Positions 1 through 9,759 of a stretch of DNA of 64,000 nucleotides are shown here, piece by piece. How positions within the stretch are numbered: position 1 is the stretch's first letter; every line of letters begins with the position of its first letter. A model generated the notes under the pieces. The model made no database searches. It was not told the DNA's origin and saw only the letters and a program-made list of their open reading frames with translations. A program made the position numbers and the translations under genes. Source of the stretch: Abelmoschus esculentus (taxonomy: Eukaryota > Streptophyta > Magnoliopsida > Malvales > Malvaceae); assembly GCA_035048815.1 (NCBI GenBank), contig JAUCBN010000028.1, forward strand, positions 12,765,001 through 12,829,000, given 5' to 3'.

Positions 1-786
1 CTGTCCCACTCTTTGAGCGTATACTATGATGGACGACCCCACTCCTTGAGCGTATGTTGTGATGAATGACCCTCTCTTCGAGTTCATGTCATAATAAATA
101 ATCCCTTTCTTAGAGCGTATACCGTGATGGATGACCCCTCTCTTTGAGTGTATGTCACGATGAATGACACCTCTCTTCGAGTGCATGTCATAGTAAACAG
201 TCCCTTTCTTAGAGCGTATACCGTGATCGACGACCCTTCTCTTTGAGCGTATGTCGCGATGAATGACCCCTCTCTTTGAGTTCATGTCATGGAGAATGGT
301 TCCTCTCTTTGAACGTATGTCGCGATGAAAAACCCCTCTCTTCGAGTGCATGTCATAATAAACATTTCCTTTATTTGAGCGTATACCGTGATCGATGACC
401 CCTCTCTTTGAGCATATGTTCGATGAATGACCCCTCTCTACGAGTGCATGTCATGGTGAACGATCCCTTTATTTGTGCGTATACCGTCGCTCTTTGAGCG
501 TATGTCGCGATGAAAGACCCCTCTCTTCGAGTGCATGTCATAATGAACGGTCCCTCTCATTGAGCGTATGTCGCGGTGAATGACCCCTCTTGTCAAGTGT
601 ATGTCATAATGAACGATTCCTCTCTTTGAGAGTATGCCGTGATAGACAACCCCTCTCTTTGAGCGCATGTCGCGATGGACGACCCCTCTCTTTGAGCGCA
701 TGTCGCGATGAATGATCCCTCTCTTCGAGTGCATGTTATAATAATCCGTCCATTTTTAGACCGTATACTGTGATGGACGACCATTC
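1..786. repeat. 33-bp minisatellite array A1
   Basis: Tandem array of a 33-bp unit present as three alternating variants, so the larger period is 99 bp. Variant A carries GTATACCGTGATGGACGA, variant B GTATGTCGCGATGAATGA and variant C GCATGTCATAATGAACGG, each followed by a CCCTCTCTT tract. Many units differ by point changes and a few are incomplete. It starts before the window. The same array with the same variant order recurs from about 25615, but A1 holds about five extra units near 200-370. No coding role is inferred; the minus-strand reading frames through it follow from the repeat lacking stop codons on that strand. Confidence 0.95.
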
Positions 787-1804
787 TTGATGTGTGTCAA
801 TCTTGTTGATGATGCTGAGTAGCACACTTTGATTGTAGGACCTAGGAAGGAAGGAAGTCTCTCGCAAGAATTGACTGCAAAATGAAGAATTAAGAATAAA
901 TGATAAAAGGAATAAGTAGAATTAATAAAAGGAATAGTTTAGGGACTGATTTGGAAGTGGAAGGATGTGTGGTGTTGATGAGGGTGAATGGATGTTTAGG
1001 ACGTTTTGTGGTGATGACAAAGGATTGGAATGATGTATAGAATATGAGGATATGTAACTAATGGTGAAATGGAAATAGTATCTTAAAGATACTCAAGGAA
1101 GAAACTAGGTTATAGAAAACCTAATCCTGAACCTTATATTGATCTTTAAGGTAGAAACTAGGTTATGGAAATAGTATCTCTTTGTTTTGGTGCCCACTTG
1201 CTTTCCCTCCAATACCTTGGCATCCAATGTGGATGATGGACGGACATGATGCTTGGTGAAGGGTTGGTGACCTTCGGGTGTAGTTGAGATGAGCTAATCA
1301 AGCTGGGAATGAGCTGAATTAAACTGAGCTATCTAGCTGAAAGACATAGCTAAAGTTTGAAGCTGAAATAAGCTAATCTAAGATGCCTTTAGCAAAGTGA
1401 GTTGGTCTGTTAGCTTCCCTATACTCTTTTCTAGTGCTAGGAGTGTTTTGGAGCCGATCTGAATCTCTTAAGGCCTCGTTTTGAATTACGCTTCATTTGA
1501 GCTCATATTGGATTTGTGAGCTGACATGAAGCTAGTCTTGAGTCCTTTAAGTACTGTAGGAGTGTTCCATGCATTTTCAAGCTATTCTGAAGTTGGCTCC
1601 TTGTGTTTCTAGCATTGCCTTCCGTTTAGCTTCTTCTGAGCTGACTGAGCTAACACCGAGCTAATACTTACTCCTTGAACAATATGTAAGTCCTATGAAG
1701 AAAACATAATAATCGAAATAATTAGAATACTTAAAATAACTTAATATAAATTAGATCTAAGCTGAAACTTAAGAATGTGGTTATAATGACTATTCATGTT
1801 TATA
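787..1804. repeat. Spacer S1, copy a (interspersed repeat of unknown class)
   Basis: Non-tandem sequence between two 33-bp arrays, homologous to 26301-27794 and, more distantly, to 23669-25588. Compared with 26301-27794 it lacks about 480 bp; the gap falls near 1158, where a GAAACTAGGTTATGG motif is repeated. The part from about 1265 to 1680 is unusually rich in the tetranucleotide AGCT. No ORF with recognisable domains is present. It could be part of an LTR or another non-coding transposon segment, since a sibling copy has a TATA-like stretch, but no terminal motifs were identified. It meets the 33-bp array at the same point of an A-type unit (GGACGACCATTC) as the other two copies. Confidence 0.75.
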
Positions 1805-2258
1805 GCCCTGTCTTTGAGCGTATATCGCGATGAAAGACCCCTCCCTCTCTTTGAGCGTTTATCGCGATGAAAGACCCCTCCCTCTCTTTGAGCGTATATC
1901 GCGATGAAAGACCTTTATCTTCGGGTGCATGTCATAATGAATAGTCAATTTCTTAGAGTGTATACCGTGATGGACGACCCCTATCTTTGAGCATATGACA
2001 CGAAGAATGACCCCTCTCTTTGAGCATATATCGCGATGAATGAACCTTATCTTCGAGTGCATGTAATAATGAACGATCCTTCTCTTTGAGCGTATACTAT
2101 GATGTACGACCCCTCATTTGAGCGTATTACTCGATGAATGATACCTCTCTTCGAGTGCATGTCATAATAAACGATCATTTTCTTAGAGCGTATACCGTGA
2201 TGAATGATCCCTCTATTTAAACGTAAGTTGCGGCGAATGACGGCGTATGTCATATTAA
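1805..2258. repeat. 33-bp minisatellite array A2
   Basis: About 14 units of the same 33-bp repeat as A1, with the B variant often reading GTATATCGCGATGAAAGA here. It begins just after the S1 spacer at CCCTGTCTTTGAGCG and ends against a short 170-bp satellite relic and the 3' end of L1-1. Its counterpart is the array at 27795-28439, which holds the same position relative to S1 and an L1 3' end. Confidence 0.93.
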
Positions 2259-2281
2259 AGAATCCATTCGATTTTTTTTTT
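2259..2281. other. Satellite relic plus L1-1 poly(A) junction
   Basis: Positions 2259-2271 (AGAATCCATTCGA) match the 170-bp satellite exactly, for example near 48939, and do not resemble the 33-bp unit. Ten T residues follow at 2272-2281, which are the poly(A) tail of the minus-strand L1. In the satellite this sequence continues as ATTTTAACC, so the tail sits at the TTTT/AA position that an L1 endonuclease would nick. Inference: the L1 was inserted in satellite DNA and later came to lie beside the 33-bp array. Confidence 0.75.
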
Positions 2282-2368
2282 GAAAGAAAGGGCCTCATTA
2301 AAAAAAACCTATAGCCAGTCACCTCGGGAGGTGAGAAGGCCCCTATGAGGAAAAGACTACCCAAGTTT

Positions 2369-2870
2369 TTATTGAGAAGAAGAGGAGAACCTCTCTAAGT
2401 TTATAGAAGCCCTAATAAAATCGGGAAAGTTACATCCAAAAGAGAAAGAAAGAAAAGAACACAAAGCTCTAGAAGCAAGGACATGAGCTACAACATTTGC
2501 TTCTCTAGGTACATAATAAATCTTACAATCAGGAAAAGCACTAAGAGTACAACAAATTCGAGACACTAAAGGTTGCATCGTGGAAAGATCATGATGATGG
2601 GTGTTGTTAACTTTGTTGGCAATGGAAGCAGAATCGGTCTCAAGGATGACATTAGACCAGCCATCATCAACAACAAGATTATGTCCCTCCAAAATGGCAA
2701 GAGCTTCGGCTGAAGCTGGATCTAGACAGAAGGCGAGGGGCATAGAGCGTCCACCAAGGACGGAGCCTGCAGAATCCCAAGCAATGACACCTGTAGTAGC
2801 TCCTTCAAAATTGGGTAAAAGGCGCCATCCGTATTAACCTTAACAAAACTGCGGTCCGATTTTGTCCATC
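2369..2870 (-). pseudogene. L1-1 ORF2 C-terminus: RNase H domain
   Basis: Encodes the plant LINE RNase H (RVT_3 type) that ends ORF2 in this class of L1. The minus-strand frame 2743-2369 shows the core AEALAILEG, ETDSASIAN and PREANVVAHVLA motifs, ending in FSSSSQ before the stop. The upstream strand (PNFEGATTGVIAWDSAGSVLG) lies in another frame because of an indel near 2744-2815. The equivalent frame in the duplicate (54054-53617) is longer and uninterrupted, so this break is specific to this copy. The fourth catalytic position reads His in VAH rather than Asp, as in the other copies here. Confidence 0.88.
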
Positions 2871-2898
2871 TAGCCTGAGCAAAGGTGGGCTCATCTAG

Positions 2899-3768
2899 TC
2901 AGGATCTTAGATGGAGAGCATCATTGGCTGATGTATAATCGTCGAAGAGTTTTCGTTCATTAGATAGAGTTAACCATGGTGGATTGAGATGATTATTATG
3001 CACAAAGTCATTACGACAATTCCATAAGTTCCATAGAATTGTTATTAGGAAGGAGAATTGGTGCAATGAGAGAAAACCAACTATTTTTGAAAACCACTGG
3101 TGGGGGGAAATTGAAGTATTAGAGAAAATATGGCCTAGAAACCCTGCCAAACAGAGAGCTTCCATGGCACTAGGACAATCCCTTAAATCATGAAGGGTAG
3201 TTTCAATATTCATATTACAAATTGGGCAAACCCTAGTACCGAGATTTGCTTGGAGGATTTTGTGGCTAGACGGTAGGGCATCATGGCTTAATCGCCATCC
3301 AAAGGAACGGACCTTAGGCAACGTAGGCAACTTAGAAAGAATTTTCCATAGCCTAGAGGGTCTATTAACCGGCCCTAGTTGCAGTTGGAGAAATTGATAA
3401 CCAGAACGCACAGTATAGATGCCAGAGTCGTGATGACCCCAAAGGGTAGTATCTTTCGTATCATTAATGATTGGTACATTAAGGATTTTGTTAGCATCTT
3501 TGTGAGAGAAATAATCTCTCACCTTGGATTCATCCCATCGGGGTAGATTAGAAAACATAAAAAATCCCGCTCGAAGAGGGACTTCCTCATTCACTTCATA
3601 ATCGCCATAAAGGTGTAAAGGCTTAGATCCTCCCCAATTGTCGAAGTGGATCTGTATCTGACTTGACATACCTGGTCGTTTAAAGAATCCATTTTCATGT
3701 TTAAAGATAGCTATACTAAGACCTTTCCAAGCAAAGGAAGATCTTCGAGTGGAATCGGATTCGAGCAC
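2899..3768 (-). pseudogene. L1-1 ORF2: zf-RVT region and linker
   Basis: Open minus-strand stretch of 289 codons. It holds the segment between the RT and RNase H of plant LINEs: a linker (residues ~1-110), then the zf-RVT domain (residues ~120-210) with YTVRSGYQFLQ, a W-LPTLPKVRSFGWRL stretch and the zinc ligand cluster CPICN...LHDLRDCP. The C-terminal part, WNLWNCRNDFVHN, is also typical of this family. No function is expected alone. It is broken from the RT by a frameshift near 3770-3850 and from the RNase H by an in-frame stop at about 2899. Confidence 0.88.
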
Positions 3769-3849
3769 AGAACCTGATGGATAATATTTGCACTTGTAGA
3801 CCTGACTAGGAAGAATATAAGGCTCAAAAATTATTCTCCAAATTGTTTA

Positions 3850-4343
3850 CCAAGTAACGCAATGTTAAAATGGCGAAGATCGCAAAATCCTATACCTCTG
3901 GCTGCTTTTGGTAGACAGATAGTGTCCCACTGAAGCATATGCCATCCATGTTTATCGGCTTTTCCCGATGACCAGTACGGCGTATCGAAGTAGTCATATC
4001 ATCGATAATGTTTTGGGTAGAAAATAACAAGACATAACATTTTGTGGCATTGATTGTACGACAAATTTGATTAAAATTTCTCTACCGCTAAAGGAGAGCA
4101 AGTGCTTATCCCATTTGCTAAGACAAGCATTCATTTTGTCTCTAGTAAAACCCAAAGTTGCTATCTTATTCTTCCCAATGAGGAGTGGAACCCCCAAATA
4201 AATACCAGGGTCATCGACCTCTCTTACATTAAGGATGTTATTGATTTCTTATCGAAGGGATGTAGATGTTTAGCATGAGAAATATATAGTTGATTTTTCA
4301 AAATTTACCGCTTGACCAGACGAAATGGCATAAGTATGCAAAG
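3850..4343 (-). pseudogene. L1-1 ORF2: end of reverse transcriptase domain
   Basis: Encodes the RT thumb and connection part, with GVPLLIGKNK, KWDKHLLSFSGREILIK and QSMPQNVMSCYFLP in the frame 4197-3994, then WHMLQWDTICLPKAA-like sequence around 3900-3960 in other frames. It aligns with residues following the active site in L1-3. Several frameshifts separate the pieces. The sequence is interrupted at 4343 by the terminal TG of the chromovirus LTR; the next L1 base on the other side is about 7583. Confidence 0.85.
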
Positions 4344-4892
4344 TGTCACGGACTTAGCCCTCTCGCACTCGAGTTGCTAAGTCGTGCGGCACTTGAAAAG
4401 GATTTATCCCGATCAATTCAGCCTTCTTCCCTCGAAAGTTCTGCACAGGCAACAAGCGACAAGCGAGTCTCGAACCATAATAGGAAAACCGTGGGGCATA
4501 GCGGATGCACACGGTCAACCCCCCTAGTTTCCCGTAAAAGAAAATAGGAAAGTTTTATTAAATAAAAAATAAAATCGGGGTACAAAGAAAACTCACCCAC
4601 ACCATCGACTAGGGCGGTAGGGGCCGCCTCGATGGTGTGTAGGAAGGTTACATACCTTTACCAGTGGATCAGTCCAAACTCTACCAACTGTCCATCCCCT
4701 ACATATATGCGAAATAAAATTTATGGAAATGCCCCGACTAGACGTTCAAATGCTCGAACCGGGGACACTTATTCCTAACTTAGAAAAAATTACATAAAAG
4801 AAAAGACATCTTTCCTAAGACACTGAGATGCTTGAACTGGGGCATCTCGCTAAAGACTCGGTTGTGGCATCGGACTTGGGACGACCACAACA
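4344..4892 (-). repeat. 3' LTR of the chromovirus (~549 bp)
   Basis: On the plus strand it runs from TGTCACGGACTTAG to GACCACAACA, so on the element strand it starts TGTTGTGGTC and ends in CCGTGACA, giving the usual TG...CA ends. The start is fixed by the polypurine tract immediately outside it, and the end by the switch to L1 sequence at GCAAAG/TGTCAC. Because the other LTR is gone, target-site duplication and LTR-LTR divergence cannot be measured. Some short ORFs across it are not genes. Confidence 0.85.
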
Positions 4893-4903
4893 TCCTCCCC
4901 CAC
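4893..4903 (-). promoter_or_regulatory. Polypurine tract, plus-strand DNA primer site
   Basis: On the element strand GTGGGGGAGGA lies between the pol stop codon and the LTR start. The pol stop TAG (4904-4906) directly abuts this tract, and the tract directly abuts the LTR, so there is no untranslated spacer. A polypurine tract in this place primes plus-strand synthesis in LTR retrotransposons. The same arrangement occurs in the copy at 56136-56146. Confidence 0.85.
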
Positions 4904-5764
4904 CTAACTTGTCGATGCCCTCGTCGACATTTTTTCCTGGAATTCTTCGATCTTGTGTTTGAATGCCTTCAGATCGTGCTCTCTTTCCCAGCTTGTCTCC
5001 TCTACGCCAAGACCTTCCCACTTGACCAAGAACTCTCGAACCGGCCTTTTCTTTGACACTGTCACGAACCGATCGGCAAGGATCTCTTCCACTCTCCGTT
5101 TTGATGGAGGTTTCTTACTTATCGGATCTCTACCAATCTGTCCTTGACTGGCCTTCGTAGTACCCGCATAATATGGTTTTAAATTACTCACATGGAACAC
5201 TGGGTGCACCTTCATCCATGCTGGAGGTTCTATCTGGTAAGAATTGTTCTCCACTTTGCGCACAATCGGCAACGGACCTTCATACTTCCGCACCAACCTG
5301 CAATCTCTATTCCGCAAGAACCTAATCTGTTCAACCATCAACTTTACCAGGACTAAATCACCCACTTGGAACTGTTGTTCTCTTCGCCCCCGATCTGCCG
5401 CTTTCTTCATATGTTTAACCGCCTTATCCAAGTATGCCCGCACGATATCATTATTTCGGCACCATTCTTGTGTAAACTTCAGAGCTCTAGGACACTTCCC
5501 TCGATAAGATTCCAGGGCCGTGTGAGGCAAACGCAGTTGTTGACCAGTCACAGTCTCAAAAGGACTTTTATTGGTTGTCGAGCTCTTTTGTGCGTTAAAA
5601 CAAAATTGGGCCACATCCAGCAATGGAGGCCAATTCTTCTGATTTGCTTGTATAAAGTGCCTCAAGTACTCCTCTAACAAGGCGTTGAACCGTTCCGTCT
5701 GACCATCTGTTTGAGGATGATAACTTGACGACATATTTAGCTTAGAACCCAGCAACGAGAACAA
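4904..5764 (-). pseudogene. Chromovirus pol: integrase C-terminus and chromodomain
   Basis: Open frame of 286 codons. Residues ~1-60 end the integrase core (SSSYHPQTDGQTERFN, with the last catalytic Glu). Residues ~110-190 hold the C-terminal integrase region with LVRKYEGPLPIVRKV and HPVFHVSNLKPY. Residues ~210-265 form a chromodomain (VEEILADR...REFLVKWEGL...TSWE), which in chromoviruses is thought to guide integration to particular chromatin. An in-frame stop at 5771-5773 cuts it off from the integrase N-terminus; the same stop exists in the copy at 57014, so it predates the duplication. Confidence 0.92.
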
Positions 5765-5770
5765 TTCCCT

Positions 5771-6514
5771 CTAAAAGTTCCTAGTGAATCGAGCATCTTG
5801 ATCACTGACTATACTTTGGGGAATGCCCCAAAACTTCACTACGTGTTTGAAAACCAACCGTGCTGTCTCCTCAGCGGCACAATATTTTGGTGCAGGAATA
5901 AAAGTTACATACTTAGAAAAACGGTCTACCACCACAAGAATTGTTCCAAGATCCCCTACTCGAGGCAAATTCGTTATGAAGTCAAGTGAAATACTATCCC
6001 AGGGTCTTGTCGGCACTGGCAAGGGTTCTAGGAGCCCAGGTGTCTTTTCGCGATCCACCTTATCTTGCTGGCAAATGAGGCATGTCTTGGTATAGTCCAT
6101 CACATCCTGGCGCATATGAGGCCAGTAAAATCCCTGTTCTAACAAAGCAAGAGTGCGACGCCAGCCTTGGTGTCCCGCCCAAGGTGTAACATGACACTCG
6201 CGCAACAATCTTGACCTGATTTCTCCGGCCCTTGGAACAAACATTCGAGGCCCTTTTGTCATCAACAGTCCATCCTCGACCCAAAAGGTCTTTGATCGCC
6301 CACTCCTAGACAACGCCATGATTGTTACTGCTTGTGGATCTTTCTATAAATTCTCAACAATCAGTTCTTGAATATTATTCGATACTTTACTCGCCGACAT
6401 AGGAGCAATTCTCCTCAAAGCAGCTAGATCTGTCCTTCGACTCAGTACATCTGCGACTTGATTTTTCTTCCCAGCTTTATGCTCAAACTGAAAATCGAAC
6501 TCTGCCAGGAACTC
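5771..6514 (-). pseudogene. Chromovirus pol: integrase zinc-binding and core domain
   Basis: Encodes the HHCC zinc finger (RLLRECHVTPWAGHQGW ... CLICQQDK) and the first two catalytic Asp of the core (SLDFITNLP, IVSDQDARF). Upstream of the longest frame is a stop at 6344-6346 that is not present in the other copy, where the frame runs open for 215 codons. The C-terminal end is closed by a stop shared by both copies. It is a dead gene in both places. Confidence 0.9.
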
Positions 6515-6826
6515 CTACCATCTAGCCTGCCTTGCCGATATCTTCGGCTGGATTAAAATGTGGCTCACCGCTATATTATCCGTTCTCACCACAAACTGGG
6601 ATCCCAACAAGTAGTGCCTCCAAACCCTCAAACAATGAACTAGGGCTAGCAACTCTTTTTCTTGAGTTGTATATCTTGTTTCTGCACCATTTAACTTCCA
6701 ACTCTCGAAAGCTACGGGATGATCTTTCTGCACGAGTACCCCTCCTATTGCATAGTCAGAGGCATCGACTTCTACTTCCAGGGGCTCCTCTAAATTTGGT
6801 AAGGCCAAAACTGGATCGCTCACCAT
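6515..6826 (-). pseudogene. Chromovirus pol: RNase H domain
   Basis: Minus-strand frame of about 103 codons carrying Ty3/gypsy RNase H motifs: VEVDASDYAIGGVL with the first catalytic Asp, YTTQEKELLALVHCLRVWRHYL with the Glu, and FVVRTDNIAV with the next Asp. It ends at a TAG just after SARQARW, where relatives continue; the same stop exists at 57758. It is joined upstream to the RT by a patched segment at 6890-6922. Confidence 0.9.
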
Positions 6827-6889
6827 TCTGGACTTCAGATCTTCAAAAGCTTCCTGACACTCAACTGACCAGACCCACTTCTCTCCTTT

Positions 6890-7580
6890 CTGGATCGCTC
6901 ACCATTCTGGATCGCTCACCGTCCTTCTCGAGTAGCCTTCTACAAATCTTCGATAGTAGTTGGCTATACCAAGAAAGGACCTAAGTTCGCTGACATTTTT
7001 CAGAATAGGCCAATCCTTGATAACTTTTATCTTTTCGTCGTCCATCCGGATATGACCTTCTTCAACAATGTGGCCAAGAAATCGAACTTGTCTCTGTGCA
7101 AACTCACACTTTTCCTTCTTTACAAACAGGAGGTTCTCTCGAAGCCTTTCAAACATCAACCGCAAATGTTCCTCATGCTCTCTTAAAGAAGAGCTATAAA
7201 CCATGATATCATCTAAATAAACGACCACAAACTTGTCAAGGTAGTCCCGGAATACCTGATTCATTAGATTACAAAAGGTAGCTGGGGCATTGGTCAACCC
7301 AAACGACATTACCAGAAATTCAAATGCCCCATACTGGGTCACACAGGTTGTCTTAGGTTCATCCCTTTCAGCCACTCTCACTTGATGATACCCTGATCGG
7401 AGGTCCAACTTTGTAAAGTACTTCGCACTACTCAATTGGTCAAACAAATCGGCGGTCAATGGAATGGGATACTTATTTCGAACTGTCACTTTGTTTAAGG
7501 CTCGGTAGTCCACACAAGCGTAGACTTCCATCTTGTTTTCTCTGAAATAGCACTGGTGCTCCAAAAGGGGCCTTAGATGG
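6890..7580 (-). pseudogene. Chromovirus pol: reverse transcriptase domain
   Basis: Frame 7564-6899 covers most of the RT: VDYRALNKVTVRNKYPIP, FTKLDLRSGYHQVRV with the first catalytic Asp, the palm motif VVYLDDIMVYS with the paired Asp, SFGLTNAPATF, and the connection FLGHIVEEGHIRM...LRSFLGIANYYRRF. The N-terminal piece (PFGAPVLF) is in another frame, and everything before it is gone at the junction with L1 sequence. At 6890-6922 the normal sequence is replaced by a copy of nearby pol sequence. Confidence 0.92.
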
Positions 7581-7582
7581 TC

Positions 7583-8300
7583 TAATGAACACTACACAAT
7601 CATCAGCAAAGAGGAGGTTATTTATATAGGGGTTATTCATGCTAGCACAAAGGCCAGGGAGATTGCCAATAACTTTCTCAACATTGAGCAATGCTGAAAT
7701 ACCTTGAGTACACAAAAGAAACAAGAAAGGTGAAAGGGGATCTCCTTGTCGAAGCCCTATTTGAGGTTTAAAAGGTCATGAAAGAGAATCATTGACACAT
7801 ACTTGAAAAGATACAAAAGAGACACAATTCATAATAAGGAAAACTCATTTGTCATTAAAACCTAGATGGAGCATAATTTGTTGTAGAAAAGAACATTCGA
7901 CATGGTCGAAAGCTTTCTCCATGTCCAATTTTAAACTAGAACCTTTGACAAGGGAGGTCTCGTCAGTATTTAAAGTCTGGATAAGCTCATGGGCAATGAG
8001 AATATTGTCGGTAATGTTCCTACCTTGATCAAAGGCAGCTTGATTACCGCCTATACATAAAGGGATGATAGATTTCACACGATTAACAAGCATTTTGATA
8101 ACAGTCTTATAGATAACTGTGCATAGGCTAATAAGTCTGAGATGTCACATAGCTGTGGGATCATTAATTTTGGGTATAAGAACGATGATAGTACGATTGA
8201 CCTCTTCCATAAGAACAGACCCACTTAGGAGTCTGAGGCAGAGGTTTATAAAGTCCTGGCCAAGGATATCCTAATGTTTCCTAAAGAAACCACTTGGAAA
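7583..8300 (-). pseudogene. L1-1 ORF2: reverse transcriptase active-site region
   Basis: Broken RT of the host L1. Frame 7724-7583 carries FLLCTQGISALLNVEK and LLFADDCVVF, the catalytic FADD box, and then runs straight into chromovirus sequence. Frame 8093-7845 carries NQAAFDQGRNITDNILIAHE and LKLDMEKAFDHVE with the first catalytic Asp. The intervening L1 sequence (~7740-7840) is frame-shifted. Upstream, the VNRTIIVLIPK-like stretch is found around 8140-8220 with stops. Confidence 0.88.
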
Positions 8301-8977
8301 TTCGTAAACTCTCGGGGGTTTCCTTGGATCAATATCGCGAAAAGAAATGGCAATTTCTTCTGCTGTGAATTCCTTATTAAGGTCATTTTTCATGGTCTCA
8401 ATAACAATATTTGGAATGTTGTCCAAAATGGAAGATGCAATAGTAGGAGAAGAGGATGAGAAGAGAGTCTGGAAGTAATCAATGGCAGTAGCCATGATGT
8501 CTTTCGTGTGGTTTGCCGAATATTTTCGTTGTTGAAAAATCCAGTAATATGGTTTTTTCGTTGGCGATTGTTTGTTCTTGCATGGAAAAAGGAAGTATTT
8601 CTGTCACCATGTTCTAGCCAGGTGGTGCAGGCGTGTTGTGCCCAATAGATTTCCTTCGCATTAAGTGGGATATCAAGCTCGTTTTTGGCAGATATAAAAT
8701 TATTGATATCAGCATCTGAAAGTTGTTGCTTGAGGCACATGTTTATAAAGTCAGTTAACTGTTTAATACATTCATATGACTTGATATGTTTGTTTGTTTG
8801 CCAAGATTCTAGAAAACGCCCAGTTTCATGAAGTTTAACAATGGTCGTGCTAGATGGGTTAGACCAAATCTCTCTAATCCAAGAAGAGATTTTCGGGTTA
8901 TCAGCCCAACAATTCTCATAGCGGAAGAGGTTCCTAGAAGCTTTCATTTTGATTCCATGGGAGGGCCTAGTGTCCAT
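8271..8977 (-). pseudogene. L1-1 ORF2: linker between endonuclease and RT
   Basis: Two overlapping minus frames make up the region before the RT. Frame 8977-8390 includes FRYENCWADNP, the tryptophan and basic stretch YWAQHACTTWLEHGDRNTSFFHA and NNRQRKNHI, all typical of plant L1 ORF2. Frame 8495-8271 gives the following part, NDLNKEFTAEEIAISFRDIDPRK and PSGFFRKH. A frameshift near 8480 separates them. Confidence 0.85.
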
Positions 8978-9442
8978 TAAGATGGGGCAGTGATCAGATC
9001 GGACTTGAAAGAATGACGTAGCCTAGAAGCTAGGAAAGACATGGAAGAGCCATGGAAGAGAAGAAGCTGATTGTAATGTGTCCACTGGTTGTCAAGTTTT
9101 ATATTTGTTTGCCGTTTCAAGAAAAACATGTACATCAGAAAAATGGAATTGCAATTGGCCAAAATATACAATAACATCAATATGACGATCCGAGTAAGAA
9201 AGCAAATCAACGGTAGTCTTATTATCGTAAATAATAGCAAGCCCCGTACAAGTGGGGCTGGATTCAACTGATATACAACCTTGCATTCCTAGCTTATTCT
9301 TAATGCGATCAAGATTGTGTCTATTTAATCTAGTTTCGAAAAGAAATAGAAGACCAGCATCATGCTTGTGGACATCACGTTGTAATTCATTAACTGCCTG
9401 GGCATTGCCGAGACCTTGAGAGTTCCAGCATAATATTTTCAT
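8977..9442 (-). pseudogene. L1-1 ORF2: apurinic-type endonuclease domain
   Basis: Start of ORF2 at 9442 (ATG), with MKILCWNSQGLGN and FLFETRLNRHN, the first active-site Asn and Glu boxes of L1 endonucleases, continuing to FLETANKYKT. The frame then stops, and about 215 bp holding the GDFNEIL-type and RIDRFL motifs is missing near 9045, where CATGGAAGAG is present twice. The ATG overlaps the ORF1 stop (AAATGA). The domain nicks target DNA at T-rich sites in live elements; this copy cannot. Confidence 0.88.
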
Positions 9443-9700
9443 TTCCCTTGGCAGGGTTGATCATCGTCAACCTCCGCCGGAGAGTTTTTTCTGCCCCTCA
9501 TCCCAGCTTTCTTAAATGAAGGTTTTGATGGAGGTTGGGGACATTTAGAACTATATCCCTCATCATATGGTGGAGTCTTTGTATAAAATTGAGTTAAAGT
9601 GGGAAAATAAAAATCATGCATACTTCGTTCTGATGGATTAGGTTCAAGAAAGTAGCATAACGCCATATCATTTAGACTTCTCATGAAGAAACAACGAGGA
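9439..9700 (-). pseudogene. L1-1 ORF1 C-terminal tail
   Basis: The minus frame ending at 9439 finishes with FKKAGMRGRKNSPAEVDDD then QPCQGK, matching the end of ORF1 in L1-3 (GMSSVKNSAAEVDPDQPRRQK). ORF1 encodes the nucleic-acid binding partner of L1. Only its tail is recognisable; the zinc knuckle found in L1-3 is not visible here. The stop codon TGA overlaps the ORF2 ATG by one base pair of codons (ATGA). Upstream similarity fades near 9700. Confidence 0.75.
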
Positions 9701-9759
9701 AAGAAACAACGGGGCCTGTAGTATCGAACATGTTTGTTGCTTTTTGCCGCACAAGGCAA

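Larger units (their letters stand above)
4344..7580 (-). mobile_element. 5'-truncated Ty3/gypsy chromovirus nested in L1-1
   Basis: Minus-strand LTR retrotransposon remnant keeping the 3' LTR (4344-4892), polypurine tract and most of pol: RT from motif PFGAPVLF onward, RNase H, integrase and a C-terminal chromodomain. The 5' LTR, primer site, gag, protease and RT N-terminus are missing. At the broken end (~7580) the L1 resumes after losing about 35 bp compared with L1-2, so a deletion took the 5' half together with some L1 sequence. Wording of the integrase (CHVTPWAGHQGWRR, TCLICQQDKV) resembles the Galadriel branch of chromoviruses, but that is recalled similarity, not a tree. A near-identical copy lies at 55587-58817. 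Confidence 0.92.

Noticed and set aside
1..786. 33-bp repeats as a CRISPR array
   Set aside because: Units are contiguous with no unique spacers, vary in sequence, and lie in a plant genome with no cas genes.
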